From the NCBI RefSeq assembly GCF_001659605.2, contig NC_035178.2, positions 4,369,734 to 4,433,733 on the forward strand: a DNA stretch of 64,000 bases, in the 5' to 3' direction. The position numbers were made by a program, and so were the translations under genes. The notes beneath the pieces are model-generated. The model saw only the letters and a list, made by a program, of their open reading frames with translations. It was not told the origin of the DNA and did no database searches. Shown here in pieces: positions 36,160 to 49,200 of this stretch. Source of the stretch: Manihot esculenta (taxonomy: Eukaryota > Streptophyta > Magnoliopsida > Malpighiales > Euphorbiaceae). Within the stretch, counting starts at the first letter, position 1, and every line of letters starts with the position of its first letter.

Positions 36160-36520
36160 AGATAGAGACTATTTCGTTGATAAAAAGAAACGATAAGGAC
36201 GTTTAATAGATGTGAGAAAAAATAGAGACTATTTTATTGACAAAAAGAAACGATAAGGATATTTTAATAGATGTGAGAAAAGATAAAGACTATTTTGTTG
36301 ACAAAAAGAAACGATAAGGACGTTTTAATAGATTTCTAAAAATATAGGGAGAGACGATTTCGTTGACGAAAAGAATCGATAAGAAAAGACTATTTCGTTG
36401 ACGGAAAAAAACGATAAAGATGTTTTAATATATATGAGAAAAGATAAGGATTATTTTATTGATGGAAAAAAATAATAAGAACGTTTTAACAGATATGAAA
36501 AAAGATAAAAACGTCTTAAT
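36160..36520 (+). repeat. degenerate ~60-base minisatellite
   Basis: Five to six units repeat the order GACTATTTCGTTGAC, AAAAAGAAACGATAAGGACG, TTTTAATAGATGTGAGAAAA. Some copies are shortened. The unit resembles the inner part of the flanking foldback arms read in reverse, so the array probably grew from one arm. Confidence 0.75.
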
Positions 36521-39500
36521 ATAATTTTTGAAATATAAGGAATAATTTGTTAATAATAACAATATCCAAAGACAAAATAAAAAATTTTATTTGAGGATAA
36601 AATTGAATTTTAAAAATTTTCTCTATCCTCCTTTATCTAATTTTAAAAGAAAAGAGAATTCATTTATTTAATTTTAACAAAAAAAAAGATGAAAGTATTA
36701 TTTCATTGACAGAAATAAAATATAAAAATATTTTAATATATTTTTAAAAATATAAGAATTAATTTATTTATAATAAAAATAATCAGAAATTAAATTATAA
36801 ATTTTCTTATTATTTAATATAAATAAACGTTTTTCAAGTCTCAAAAGTTCCATGCAAGTTGGTCCCCTCTTTGCGTTGAAGGGCCAAATATACACATAAG
36901 CATGTGTCCACACTCTAATAAGTTAGGACATGTTTTTAATTTTTTATTTATTTATTTACAATATCCTACTTCATCTGCGAATTCAATCCATCATTTATTG
37001 AAAATGGATCCTCAACCCACATCCACAGTTTTAACCTTTATGACGTGAGTCTCTACGACTCAGTAGATCGAAGCATGATGCATATAGGTGGGGAACCAGC
37101 CGCAGCAGCTGGCCTTGCGAGGGAGTGGCTGGCTCTCTGTCTCTCTCTCTCTTTCTCTCTATTAAAGGCAGAGCATGATTATCCCATTTGAAAGCAGAGT
37201 CTGAGAGAAAATAGTAGAGAGGATTGATCAGACAATCTAGAGTGGGGTATGCTTAGGGCTTTGCTTTTTGAAAAGTCGGTGCAATCAGCTCTTGGAAATC
37301 AACAACCATTATGTTACTCTGACTAGACTTTTCTTGTCCCACTTCCATACCTTATTCTATACCATCTCCTAAAGTCTTACAACGTGACATCTCCTATTAT
37401 TATCACTTCGTTTATTCTAAACCGCAACTCATCATATACACATTACCGTCCAGTGCTATTCCATTTAAATTCAAATAATTAATTATTTTAATTTATTCGA
37501 TTTTTAAAATTTTTTTTATACAATTAATTATGATTGGACTCATATTTTTAATATCACAAAAATTAATTTTAAATTAAATTATGATGATTCATATAGATTC
37601 GATTACAAGTCAACATTTAATTATTGTATTTATATAATAATTATTTTTTTCTCAATGGGATCTATTTTAGGTTTAAGGAATGGTTGGGACAGGCGAGGCG
37701 TTCTTGTTTATATGTGTGTGTCTATATATGTGTTAAGCAATCAGGAAGAGCTGACAATCCATGTTTTGTTAGAAGAATAATTAGGATAAGTTCCGTAACC
37801 ATATCGCAAGTTCTTTTGGTTGCACAAAACTCCAATAACTATCTAATATTTTTTGCCAACCTTTCCACTGTGTCTCACCTTTTTCCTCATAAAATAAACA
37901 ACTAATCAGAAATGGAAATACTCCCACTTCACACGTCTCGTCTACCATATTCTCCTGAATTAAAACTGCATTTTTTTTAATTTATTTATTTTCAGTATCG
38001 TTAAATATATAAAATATCTAGATATTGATTGCATGGAAAAACAACAGTTTATTTATTGATTTCTTTATATTAAAAAGTCTTTTTTTAAAACGGTAATTAA
38101 ACTCAGAAAAAATTTATAATATAATAATATTATTATAAATATAGTGGGGGCGTTGAAAATGAATTATCTTGTTATTGAATAAATATTTCTGCATGCCATA
38201 TTAAACTTCGTTATATCGTATGTATATATAGTAATCTGAAAATTATTCTCTTGCTATGTCTACGTACCAATAATTAACAATGGTTAAAGTGGAGTTAGTG
38301 ATAACGTAGATTAAAACCAAAACCTAGTTTTAGGAGAAATTCAGACAAAATTAAAGTGATGACTTCCTTGACATGGACGGTTGTCAAGAGAGAGAGAGAG
38401 AGAAATAAATATAAAAGGAGAAGAGAATGTAGAGAGAAAGGCAAAAAATCACAATATGCCACAATCCCAGTGGTGGTTTTAGCCTTAAAGGCTGGAACAT
38501 ATCTGAAACCTTATCTCCAACACCACCACCACCACCACCACCCTCTATCATTGCCCAACTATTTCTAAAATCCACAATCATCATCGCACATATCCTTTAG
38601 AATCGAATGTCCCATCATGCCAAATCATTTGTAGGCTCCACCTGTCTATCCCCTTGCCGCCATCTCCACGTGTTGCTTTCTCGATGCTACACTGTGGCAT
38701 CTCGTGTTTCTCCACCTTTTATCTATATTACAACCTAATATGTATAACATACAAAAGAAATTTGAAGCAGCACTAGGGTTTATTACAAGGCATCATCCTT
38801 AGTTTATAAGCTTTTTTCCCCTTGTCGTTTGGCCGGTTAATGTTTCATTTAAGAGAATATTTTTGTTGCTAACGCAATTATTCCTTTTAGATTTGGTAAA
38901 TACTTTATAAATATATTCTTCAAAAATATATTCTTTTTAACAACAAAAAGCAATATACCCCTAGTCAAATGCCATCAATATTATATATACTTCTCATTAA
39001 TAAAGACCCACACTCAGAGAATGCATTGAACTAATAAATTCGTGGGTTGAAATTTGAAGGATGCTTCTAGGCTAGCTATAATAATTGGATGAGCAAAGTC
39101 TTGGAGTGTTAATAGAATTCTATAAATTTAGTGGTGTTGATCACCAAAATGGGAGGTCATTTATCTTGTCCTCCTCTAAGCCTGAGAAATATTCTCACTG
39201 AAATTAGCACTCAGAGAACAAACACAATCGATAATGGCAGTTGAAATTGTTTGCTGCCCATCACATCTTAAATATTGAAGCATATGGAAAATGCCTTAGC
39301 TGTTTCCCTTCATGAGGGCACCTTCAATTTATCATCAACGAACTAGCCACATTAGTCAATCCACTCACAATTTGGATATGCCCCATTACGCATTTCACTC
39401 ACTATATAGTGCTCTAATAATGCCTCCTGACCTACAATGTTTTTCCCCACTCCAAATTCTAATTCAATATAACAATTTACTTAAGAGTTTATCACAAAAA

Positions 39501-40590
39501 AAAAAAATTCTTGAATTTTTTAAAAATTTTCAATTTCATCTCATTTTAAAAATTTATCAACTAAATCCTAAATTCGTAAATTATTACCAAATTTATCGTT
39601 TTTTTTTTTTCTTACTTTAGACTTTATATGTATTTCATGGTAGGAACAGTAAAAAAATATGTAATAAAAGTAAGCAAAGTATTGAAAGTTGATGTCCTAA
39701 GGATGCAGTAGTGTTCAATGTAAATGGGATAAGAAACCATTCCATATCTTATGAGTGAAGGTATGTAGCGGTGGGTGACATTTGGGTGGTCTGCGATTAG
39801 CAATACACAAAAGCATATAATTGATGGGTCTCCATCTAACATTTACTAATCTTGTCTCCTCCTTATATTCAACTTCACTCAATACTTAATTTCTACCATA
39901 ATCAACCATCCCTCACAAACTACTTTGTTTATCCCTTTAATCACCACCGTACAAATAGCACTATTATTAATTAATATTTTTGATCCGCATATTTTATTGT
40001 TTATAATTAATAATTTTTATTTAAATTAAATTTATATAAATACGTATATATGAAATTTTATATAATTTTTCGTACGATGAAAATTTATGTGTGAAATGGG
40101 TTAAATTCTTTTAATATTTTAGAAAAAAATAAAAGAAAATAATTAAAAAATGGCCTTATAAAAGTAAAAGATGAGGAGTGGAAAAAAGAAGGGTGTGGAA
40201 TAATTGTCTTTATGTGCTCTATTGTAAACTCACTTTCCATCATTCCATGTGATTCCACGTATGCTATTCATTCATCCCACATATGAATTGTGTAGAGAGA
40301 GAGAGAGAGATGTGTATCTTTCTCGTGGTCAACCTATGAGGGCAAAGAGACATAAGAAATTTTCATAATCCCACAAACCAGATTCGTTACTATACACATT
40401 TCTTTTCTTTCATTATTAACAAGTCCCCACCTAACCTATTTCCCACACTTTCCTCAACCTTTACATTTCTTTCAAGACGAAGATTGCTCTACCTCTCTCT
40501 CTCTCTCTCTCTACAGCTCCATAGATTCAAGATTTTATGCTCAAAAGCTATTTCAATAACATTTGGTGGTGATTTTTGCAATTTAATATT

Positions 40591-41654
40591 ATGGGTTTTG
40601 GTATTTCCGATGGTGTTTGTAACACCGGCCTTGGTTTAGCTCTAAGCTGCCATGACAAGCAACAACACTGTTCTCAATCCGATCATCATCTTCAACAAAA
40701 GAAGCAGAAACTCTCCCTCAAATATGATCACATGTTCCCCTCTCTGACGTTAGGCCTTCCACAAGAGCCGTATCCATCTGCTGCTAAGGTGGAAGCTGAT
40801 TTTCAGCCACAAGCTTCGTCTCCTAGTGCAGTATCCTCGTTTTCTAACTCGAGTGTCAAGAAAGAGAGAGAGTTTTGTGGTGAAGAAGCAGAAGTTGAAA
40901 GAGTTTCTTCAAGGGTTAGTGATGAAGATGAAGAAGGAAGTCCCAGAAAGAAACTTAGACTTAACAAACAACAGTCTGCTACTCTGGAGAACAGCTTCAA
41001 GGAGCACAGCACTCTCAATCCTGTATATATATATACCATTTTTCAGCATATTAATTCATTTTCTCTATTATATTATTATAAATATGATTTTACAAATGAT
41101 AATATCTTATATGTTCATGACTTTGGTATTTCTTCTTTTCAATCATGTATTAGAAACAAAAGCAAGCCTTGGCAGAACAGCTGAATCTCAGGCCACGTCA
41201 AGTAGAAGTGTGGTTTCAAAACAGAAGAGCCAGGTAAGAATTATATATATATATATATATATAGCTTTTGATTAAGTTGAGCGTTTTCTTTAATTAACAG
41301 ATCCTTGAAAGCTTTCTTCTCTTCTAAGCGTTTGATCTATACAAGAAATACTCAGTCCTCTTTTATTTGGGCAGGACTAAGCTGAAGCAAACTGAGGTAG
41401 ATTGTGAGGTACTGAAGAAATGTTGCGAAACACTAACAGAAGAGAACAAGAGGCTGCAAAAGGAGCTACAAGAGCTTAAATCCTTGAAACTGACTGCACC
41501 ACTATATATGCAGCTGCCTGCAGCCACCCTTACGATTTGTCCTTCTTGTGAGAGGATTAACAGCGGCGACGCCTCTTCTACCACTACTACTTTGACGGTT
41601 GGACCAAAGCCTCATTTCTACAGTCCCTTCACCCACCCATCTGCAGCTTGCTAG
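40591..41654 (+). CDS. HAT22: HD-Zip class II transcription factor, HAT22/HAT9 type
   Basis: Three exons, 40591-41022, 41154-41233 and 41375-41654, give 263 residues. The protein has an N-terminal region with LxLxL motifs (LGLAL at 14-18, LTLGL at 52-56) that fit EAR repression motifs. A homeodomain (about 118-175) carries [10 protein letters not shown] and [18 protein letters not shown], followed by a leucine zipper (about 176-211). The class II redox motif CPSCE is at 226-230. The ending (RF/HFY.PFT.PSAAC type) matches Arabidopsis HAT22 and HAT9 almost to the last residue. The start at 40591 was chosen over 40576 because it aligns with the short MG-start of HAT22. Exon borders are standard for the class. 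Relatives are auxin-, cytokinin- and shade-related repressors; that role is inferred here. Confidence 0.94.
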
Positions 41655-44600
41655 GCAACCTAGCTACATATCTGAGCCCCGAAAACAAGTATTATTTTTC
41701 TTCATGGACCCTTATGTGCCATATGATTAATGATTAAGAACTAGATACTTAAACTAATTTTGTAGAGTCTTCTTCTTCCTTCCCTTTTCTCTCTATCTAG
41801 CTCTTATTTCATCTGTACACATGCTTGTAAAGTCTTAACAAATCTATGTTAAGAAATTTATTACTTATTTGTAGGGAAACTTATAAAACTATGCTATTCA
41901 TGTGTACAAATGGAGAAAGCTGATCCTCTTGACCAGTTTGTACGGAATGTTGTACTTATAGTATTAGTATATATGATAAAGTAACATAATCACATGATTA
42001 TGAAATGGGTTTTGATGGAAGAGATTAACTAGAAAGTGTCTACCATTCACCTACCTAAGTTCCGTTTGCTTCAAGCTTTAGCCTTTCGGACAAGTTTGCT
42101 ACTTTCTTCTATTAGCGGTTTGATGATGTCAGTCTCTGTCGGATAACTTCCAGTTCTTGTAGTAAATGCAAATTAATTTAGAGAACTAAAGATACAGTAG
42201 TCTACAGAGGTGGAAGGTTCATGATATTTATGAATTTTTTAGAGGTCGTTAATTTTTTATTTTTAAAAAAATATTTATATATATGAAATAAAATTTAAAA
42301 TAAAAAATGTTTCTTTTTAAAGAATCAAAGTTAACGGAGTGCTTCTAGCGTATTCTTTTATGTCTATATTTAATGTTTTGATTAAAGTTAAATAAAATTT
42401 AATCTGTTGTTTGGCAATATATATATATTTTTTTAACTCACATAGCTTGAATTCAAAATTTTGTATTCTGTAATGCACCCGGGTATTCTTTGCTCATAAA
42501 TAAGTAATTTTTTTTTAAAAAAATTAAGAATGGAAAATTCTAATATTTATTAGGGAGAATCTACATTACAAAATATATTAAAAATCTCTCAAACATTTGA
42601 AAAGTTTTATAATACATTTAGAAGAGTTGTATTATAAATAGGTAGCAAGTATTGTATTTGTTGTGTAAAAGAAAAGCGAAATATAAGCATTATTAATTAT
42701 TGACAGAACGATTCTGAGAGATAAGAAATTTATAAATTAAAGGTAAAAATTTAGTAAATTAAATTGAATAAATTAAAAATTAAATTGAAATAATTTTAAA
42801 TAAAAATCAATTTAAATCAAATAGATCTGATTCGGTTCGGTTTAGCCAATCAAACTTTTTATTTTTTATCCTATTTTAAAATTTAATTTAATTATTTTAA
42901 TTTTAATTATAATTTAATTTCTCTACATTATTAAAAATAATATACTATTAATTACTAATCAGTTCAATTTTTTTTATCAATTTTTTAGTGATCAAAATTA
43001 AATTAAAAAATAATCAAAATTTTTAAAATTAAAAATTAAATTGAAAAAAATAAAAAATTAAATTAAATTTCTAAATTAATTTTATTCATTTAATTTTTTC
43101 GATTTAAATAAAATACTACTCACCCAATCTATAACCACCACTTTATTCGTTAACTTATATGTGATATTATTATTATTATTATTATTATAATACATAAAAT
43201 GAAAATTGATAGTTTATCTTTTTAATTTCTGTGTTATTTTTTAAATTATAAATAAGAAGTTATGTGGAGGAAGAGTTTTACATTAAATTCATATATATGG
43301 TTCTCACATAAAATTAATTATTATAAGGAGATTTATAACCAAATCGAACAATTCTTGCCTAAACTTTCACCCACTAAATATTTATAGTTTCCATTAATAC
43401 TATATATTAATTTAGATATTTGCATTGATTTCACCATGCACTGGACTTTCCTAATTAACCTATATATATTATTAATTCATGATATGATTGGTGGAGATGG
43501 TCAAAGAACTGTCGTCATTCATGACTCTTAGTTTACATTAGGTTTAATTTCATAATTTTTTGAAATAAAATTAAGCCAGGAAGTGTTTTTTTTTTTGAGA
43601 GAGAGAATGTTTACGTGATTAGGCAAACTACATAAAAATTCAAAACTAGAAGACAAGAATAAATTAAACAAGTATAATATAGGCATCAAAGGTAGATGAA
43701 GTCTACTGGATAAATTAGTTCACTAATTATCATATTCTAGAAAGATAATGCTTTGATAGGATAATGAACTGACGTCCTGAAATTAGCCACATAGACAACT
43801 AGTTTTTTGTTCTTTCTCATGATTTCTTTTCTGGGTTTTCTGTTTATCTTTAACCTAAGTACTCTTCTAATTAAGTTGTAATAAAATTATGATTAGGGAA
43901 CATTGATGTTGTATTAATACCAACTTCATTGTCATCATCGATCTCAACAATTGTTTCTAATCATCAGTATTTGCACGCCTCCATTTTATGATTAATTACT
44001 TGTATGTTACTGATAAATTAAATCTAATGATAAGGGTTTAAAAGTTTTCTCTCATTTAAGACAAAACCATGTATTTATCAAGATTTCAACAATGTCGTTT
44101 CCAAGGATTGAACAGACAAATACACAGATAAATATGTATGTGTCTCACTGTTAAGCCTATTATGAGGGGACGAATAATGCACAATGTGACTCCAGCAAAA
44201 ATGGATTTTTCCGGCAAAGAATGTGAACAAATCCAGCAACAAAAAGAAAACAAAGATGGTTGTCACCATATGTTCACATTAGAAATTGGGTAGAGGATTA
44301 ATATTGCTAGTTACTTCTTTGAAATGGAAAGCTGACAGCGATGGTGATCTTGATTTGGCCAAGAAAATTCTAATCATCCCAATATTACAGTTAAAACCAG
44401 TTCTTGAATCTGTTAAAAAGCAACAAAAAGAAAAATATAGATATCATCATTTATCCGTTTTGCGTTGGATGATTTGGATTGCAAATCAGAAAGGGGAAAG
44501 TGGTTTTGCTTATTTTTCACGAAACAACTCAAATGGTAAAAAAAACTACCAGTCGTGTTCTTTATGTTGATCATCATGGTAAAGAGTAGGATTGAAACCA

Positions 44601-46266
44601 GAAGAATAGTGCAGGAAATAGGAATGTTGCAGCAGGTATTAGATCCTTTAACATACAAGACAAGAGAAGAGAAGAGAAGAGGAGTAAAATGGACACAAGT
44701 TTTGCATGATTGAACCATAAAATCTCCATTTGGTTTTTATTGCCTTTGCCAATTTCAGTTGTTTCATTGATGATATCTAGGCTTTTAGGCCATGATTCAG
44801 TGTGAACCCAACTCTATTTTGAAAAATGTAGGATTCAAATGTGATGTATGAAAAAGAAACAAAAGCCCACAAAAACCATTATTTGTCACTTGTATCCAAA
44901 AATGAAAGAAAATTAATATAAGATAAGAAGGGCCCATCTGGAAGATAAGAACCCTTCGTCTTGCAAAATGTGTTCACACTGCTACGTTGTGCCAATTTAA
45001 GTTCTATCATTACTGATTTAGACTCTTATATTTTATATTATTTACTTTTTTTTTTGGTCTATGTAAATATGCTTTTGTTTTAATCAAAATTTTATTTTCT
45101 GTTCTTACTTTTTCATAGAAATATATAGCCAATATTGAGCCAAACTAAAATGGACATCTGCTTAAACTTTGATCCACACGAGGTAGCCCATTGTCCCAAG
45201 TCTTTGAATGGGTTAATAAGTGGCTTCTTAGGCCCATAGCAACTTTTAATCACTCAAACCCAAAAGAAAGAACAAAAATCATGCAAAGAGTACAATTCAA
45301 TTGATATATTTGAACCAAATTATTAATCAGATTTATTTTATTATTTTGATTTTCATTAAGAATCAAATCAAATCAAATCAAAATAAAACACATCTTCAAT
45401 TACGTCAATTGAAATTGAACCTTTTAGATATATTATATATTTTAAATATAATTATTTATGTTTATATACAATTAAGCTTATAATATATGCATATTTTTTT
45501 ATATATTATAATTGTTGACCATATGTAAACTGATATTATTTTTATTTCATCTACTTTTTATAACTTTAATTATAAATATATTAATTACTTCATGATTTTT
45601 AAGTATAAATGTATTACTTCATCCTACGTCAAATAGATGTTCATAACATGGCAAGAACAAAGCTCCTAGGGACCAGATGGAGTGCCCAAAATAAGAAATT
45701 CAGAATCAATCCGGACTACCGCGGTTTCGGTTTAGCTGTTCAAGTTCAAGGACGATTTCGATTCAGAATTGAACCTGGATCGAAGGAAGAGAGAAGGATT
45801 TGTACCAGAAATTAACACTGAAAAATAAATGCACGGATGCCCGACGATCTCCCTCTATTACGAAGTGCTCATTCTTACATTAATTTCTTCTCACGTTACA
45901 TACGCTTAAAAGCAAGTAATTGTCCTTACAGAAACCCAAACACACACTCACATTCTCAAAAATATTACAAACCACTCATGCCCTAACTCTTTCCTCTTTA
46001 TACACACTTTCAGACAAGGCAAAGCTGCAAACCATAACTTCCATCCAATATACATTATCAAAGAGAGAAGAAGATGACCACCATACGGGCAATGATGCAC
46101 AAGATTGTAGTGATGACATTTCTTGTAAAGAAAGGAAAAATACTATGGTTTTCGTTTGTAGACTAGAGCATTAGCTAAGCTTCTCAATAAAAATACAAAC
46201 ATTGGCATGAATACAGTTTTCATGCTCGGCCAGAGAATGAGAAACTAACACTAGACTCTAGTATGC
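41655..46266. other. intergenic region between HAT22 and KNAT1
   Basis: The two genes converge here, so both 3' UTRs lie at its ends. In between are AT-rich DNA, a TTCGGTTCGGTTT-bearing AT repeat (about 42700-43130) and a TTA microsatellite (about 43165-43190). Frames at 44286-44570 and 45609-45815 have no family resemblance. No gene is supported. Confidence 0.65.
42700..43130. repeat. AT-rich repeat with a GGTTCGGTT core
   Basis: Long runs of AAATTAAATTGAA and related units flank a TTCGGTTCGGTTTAGCCAAT block. The outer parts look loosely inverted relative to each other. Such sequences are typical of decayed, non-autonomous plant elements. Family assignment was not possible. Confidence 0.4.
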
Positions 46267-49200
46267 TTATGGCCCTAGGCGATAAGGACCATCACCCATG
46301 TAGTGACCATCCATGTAGAAAGCTGCATTCTGTGGATGTAGACCATCCATCACCATGAATTGCATATCTTCAGATGGCTTCCAATGCCGTTTCCTCTGAT
46401 TTATGAACCAGTTATTTATTTGCTTCTGGTCTAAACCCGTTGATTCAGCTAAGGCCACCTTCTCTGTCTCCTGTTAGTCATCACAAAGAAATTAACACAC
46501 TAATTACAGCATATAATCCAGGTTTTGACGATGAATTCAAGCAGACTTACCGAAGGATATGGCCATTTATAGTGCAACTCCCACCAGCTAAGTAGCTTCT
46601 GCCTAGCTTCTTTGGGTAGCTTTCCTTTCTTCTTCTTCTTAGAAAGTTCCTGCTTAAGACTGCTTAAATAACCGCTGTATTTCCTCAATAAGTGGTTCTT
46701 TAGTTCTCTGTCCTCAGCCCTTGGATCTATCTCTGGTAATTCTGTTTCCCCACCACTGTTTTCCTGATCCTCCTCAGACGACCCAATACCCTCAGACTTC
46801 TCATCTGTGCATTAGGTCAAAATATAGAAAGCACATTAAAACATAAGCACTTAACCATAAAATTCAAAAATATATATATATGAATCCGAGCTTGCATACA
46901 ACTAAGTTGAAACACATACCAGAAGATATATAGGAAATGGAAAAGCCAAAAGAGACCTAACATATACCCCAGAATTAAACAAGCCAAACCTCAATCAATC
47001 ATCTATACAGCAAAACTCAATCCCAAATGAGAATGCATATACATCTGTAGTACTTTTTCCACCATCAACACAAACACGATCACGTTTCACCAAATGCTTC
47101 ATCACCACCTAGCCAGCCTAGCTAGAAATTAAAAAGGATTAAAGAATCAAGCTTTGCAAACAAAACTCATTTAACGGCCAGAGAATCTTGACATGATTTC
47201 CCCCCAAAACATAGCTTCGACATGGAGCCATGAACAGAATGCATCAAGCACCAGTAGTACTCTGACAATAGATAAATGTGCAAGCAAATTAAAATATGAA
47301 GACAACCAAATTCACAGTGGTATCTAAAATCAAAACAAATCATGCCTTCAAATTATTAAATTAACTATGAGAATATTGTTGAAAATGTACAGCAATCATG
47401 AGATCAATGGTGGAAGCAAGTGCACGCTAAGCATGGACTTCCACGATGTGTTCACAAGAAAAGATAATTAAGTCCCCTTTTTCTCAATTTTCTCCCATCG
47501 TTTTCATAGACACTGGTGCTTCAACAGAAGTCAATGCAGAGGTAGTAACTTGGGGATGCACATCAATGACCAGTAACTCAACTCATCACACGAAGGGAGT
47601 ATCTAATTCCACTGTACAACTGGAAGACTAAAAGGTTATTAAATGCAACAACAGAATGTAGAAAACGTCATAGGTGATACAAGTAAGAAGGATATTAGTG
47701 AAGCTTTCTTCTTTTCAACGCTTGAAGTAAATGTTTCTTTCTATTCTAAGAGAAAGTAAAATCAGAGGATTATAGTTTGAAGGGAAAGCTCTTTCTCGTA
47801 ATATGAAGTGGAGGATATCATGATAATTCTTAATATAGATAATAACTACACAGATGACATCTGATTTCCATTTTCAACAAGGAATCTTTTACTCCTTTCC
47901 TTTTATCTTTGTGGCACCATTGAAGAAGAATTTTTGCTCAATTTTCCAGTTTCAATATATCCTAGATCTTCCTAGGAACCCAAAAAGAATAGAAAATAGT
48001 ACGTATAAAACAATGAAACACAATCATTAAGGAAATCTCGATGAAAGACGAAGGATGAGCTACAGTCAACACTGAAAGGGAGCAACTCATTGCAGTACCC
48101 ATCACTTGAGACTTCCGGACACATGATTCCCAATAAAGGAATCAATAAGCATCTTCCCCATCTATCAAGATTCATGATATGCTAGCTGAATATACTTTGG
48201 CAAGTAGGAGTAAAATCATTATAATTATAATCATGAACACAAATAGCAACTTCAATTTTCAAGACATACAGCATAAAGCCTACATTAAAGAAATAAATGG
48301 TTAGGCTTAAAGCAAAAGGCCAGTATGACGTTTAACTATTTGGGTACCTCAAACTCGACTGGCATCAATTCGTCTAATTCCTGCTTAAATTGCAAGTATT
48401 CTGTAGCTTAATTAACCCCAAAAACAGATCAAACAAACAACCTTTCCTACGACCAAGTAAACTCTTGATAATCTTCTGCTCATAAAAAAAAATTATAATT
48501 CCCAGGTAAAGTCTCTTCCAGACCCTTCTCTCTCTCTCTTGTTTGTGAATCCTTCCACCGTGATTTCTTAAACGAGACTACAACTGAACAGACATGCTAA
48601 TACAGTAATGGAATAGTAATGACAAAAAAAAAAGTAGTTGGCAAATTAAGGCTAAAAACAAGAATGACAGTAATCCAACCAAGTCCAGTCCAGTTTTGAT
48701 AAGTTCAGACTCGATTAGAAAATAAATTTAAAAGTTAGATAAGTTTCATTGATAAGTTCGATCTCAATTCATAAAATAAATATTAAATACCTACCTCTAT
48801 TCATAATAATCTGGTTTAACACGTTAACGAGTCAACTCAACCTCCATTCAAAAAACTCAAACTTAATATAATTCAAATTTATTTAAATTATAAATAAATT
48901 TAAATTAAAAATAAAATTTAAATTATAGTGTTATTAAAATACTTTTAAATTAAATTTTTTTATTTAATTGAAATTTCTCTAAATCCAAAACTAATGAAAA
49001 AAAATATAAAAAAGTTGTCCTTTTATAGAAAAGTCACAATCTTTTGTATCCTTTCCACTTTTGAAACTTTCGATGTGGAATTGGTGTTGGTGAATAAGCT
49101 CACGAGCTCGTTGGCAAGCTTGCTCACAAGCTCGTTGGCGAGCATGCTCACGAATCTAAACGAGCTGAATATTGCTAAGCTCAAACTCAGCTTGTTTATT

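Larger units (their letters stand above)
35788..36815 (+). repeat. foldback element with inverted arms
   Basis: The left arm (35788-35905) reads ACAATTTAATTCATGAGTAT then ATTAATAAGTCAGTCTCTAT. The minus-strand reading of 36690-36815 is a clear degenerate match (ATAATTTAATTTCTGATTAT, then ATTAATTCTTATATTTTTAA). A second, inner right-arm-like copy lies at about 36500-36610. Between the arms are a pyrimidine-rich tract and a minisatellite. No coding capacity is seen. Confidence 0.6.
35011..40590. other. large intergenic region left of the HD-Zip gene
   Basis: No supported gene is seen in 5.6 kb. It contains a foldback element with a minisatellite (35788-36815), a GA-rich stretch at about 37130-37160 and 38388-38402, a CAC repeat at about 38519-38541, and AT-rich DNA. 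The HD-Zip promoter lies at the right end, with GA (about 40293-40310) and CT (about 40493-40513) runs. Short frames here follow the simple repeats. Confidence 0.65.

Noticed and set aside
35948..36196. 82-residue Leu/Phe/Ser-rich open frame
   Set aside because: It only reflects the CTT/TCC tract and has no family resemblance.
45609..45815. 68-residue Arg-rich open frame
   Set aside because: The sequence carries repeat-like TTTCGGTTT and CGATTCAGAATTGAACC blocks typical of decayed repeats, not a protein family.
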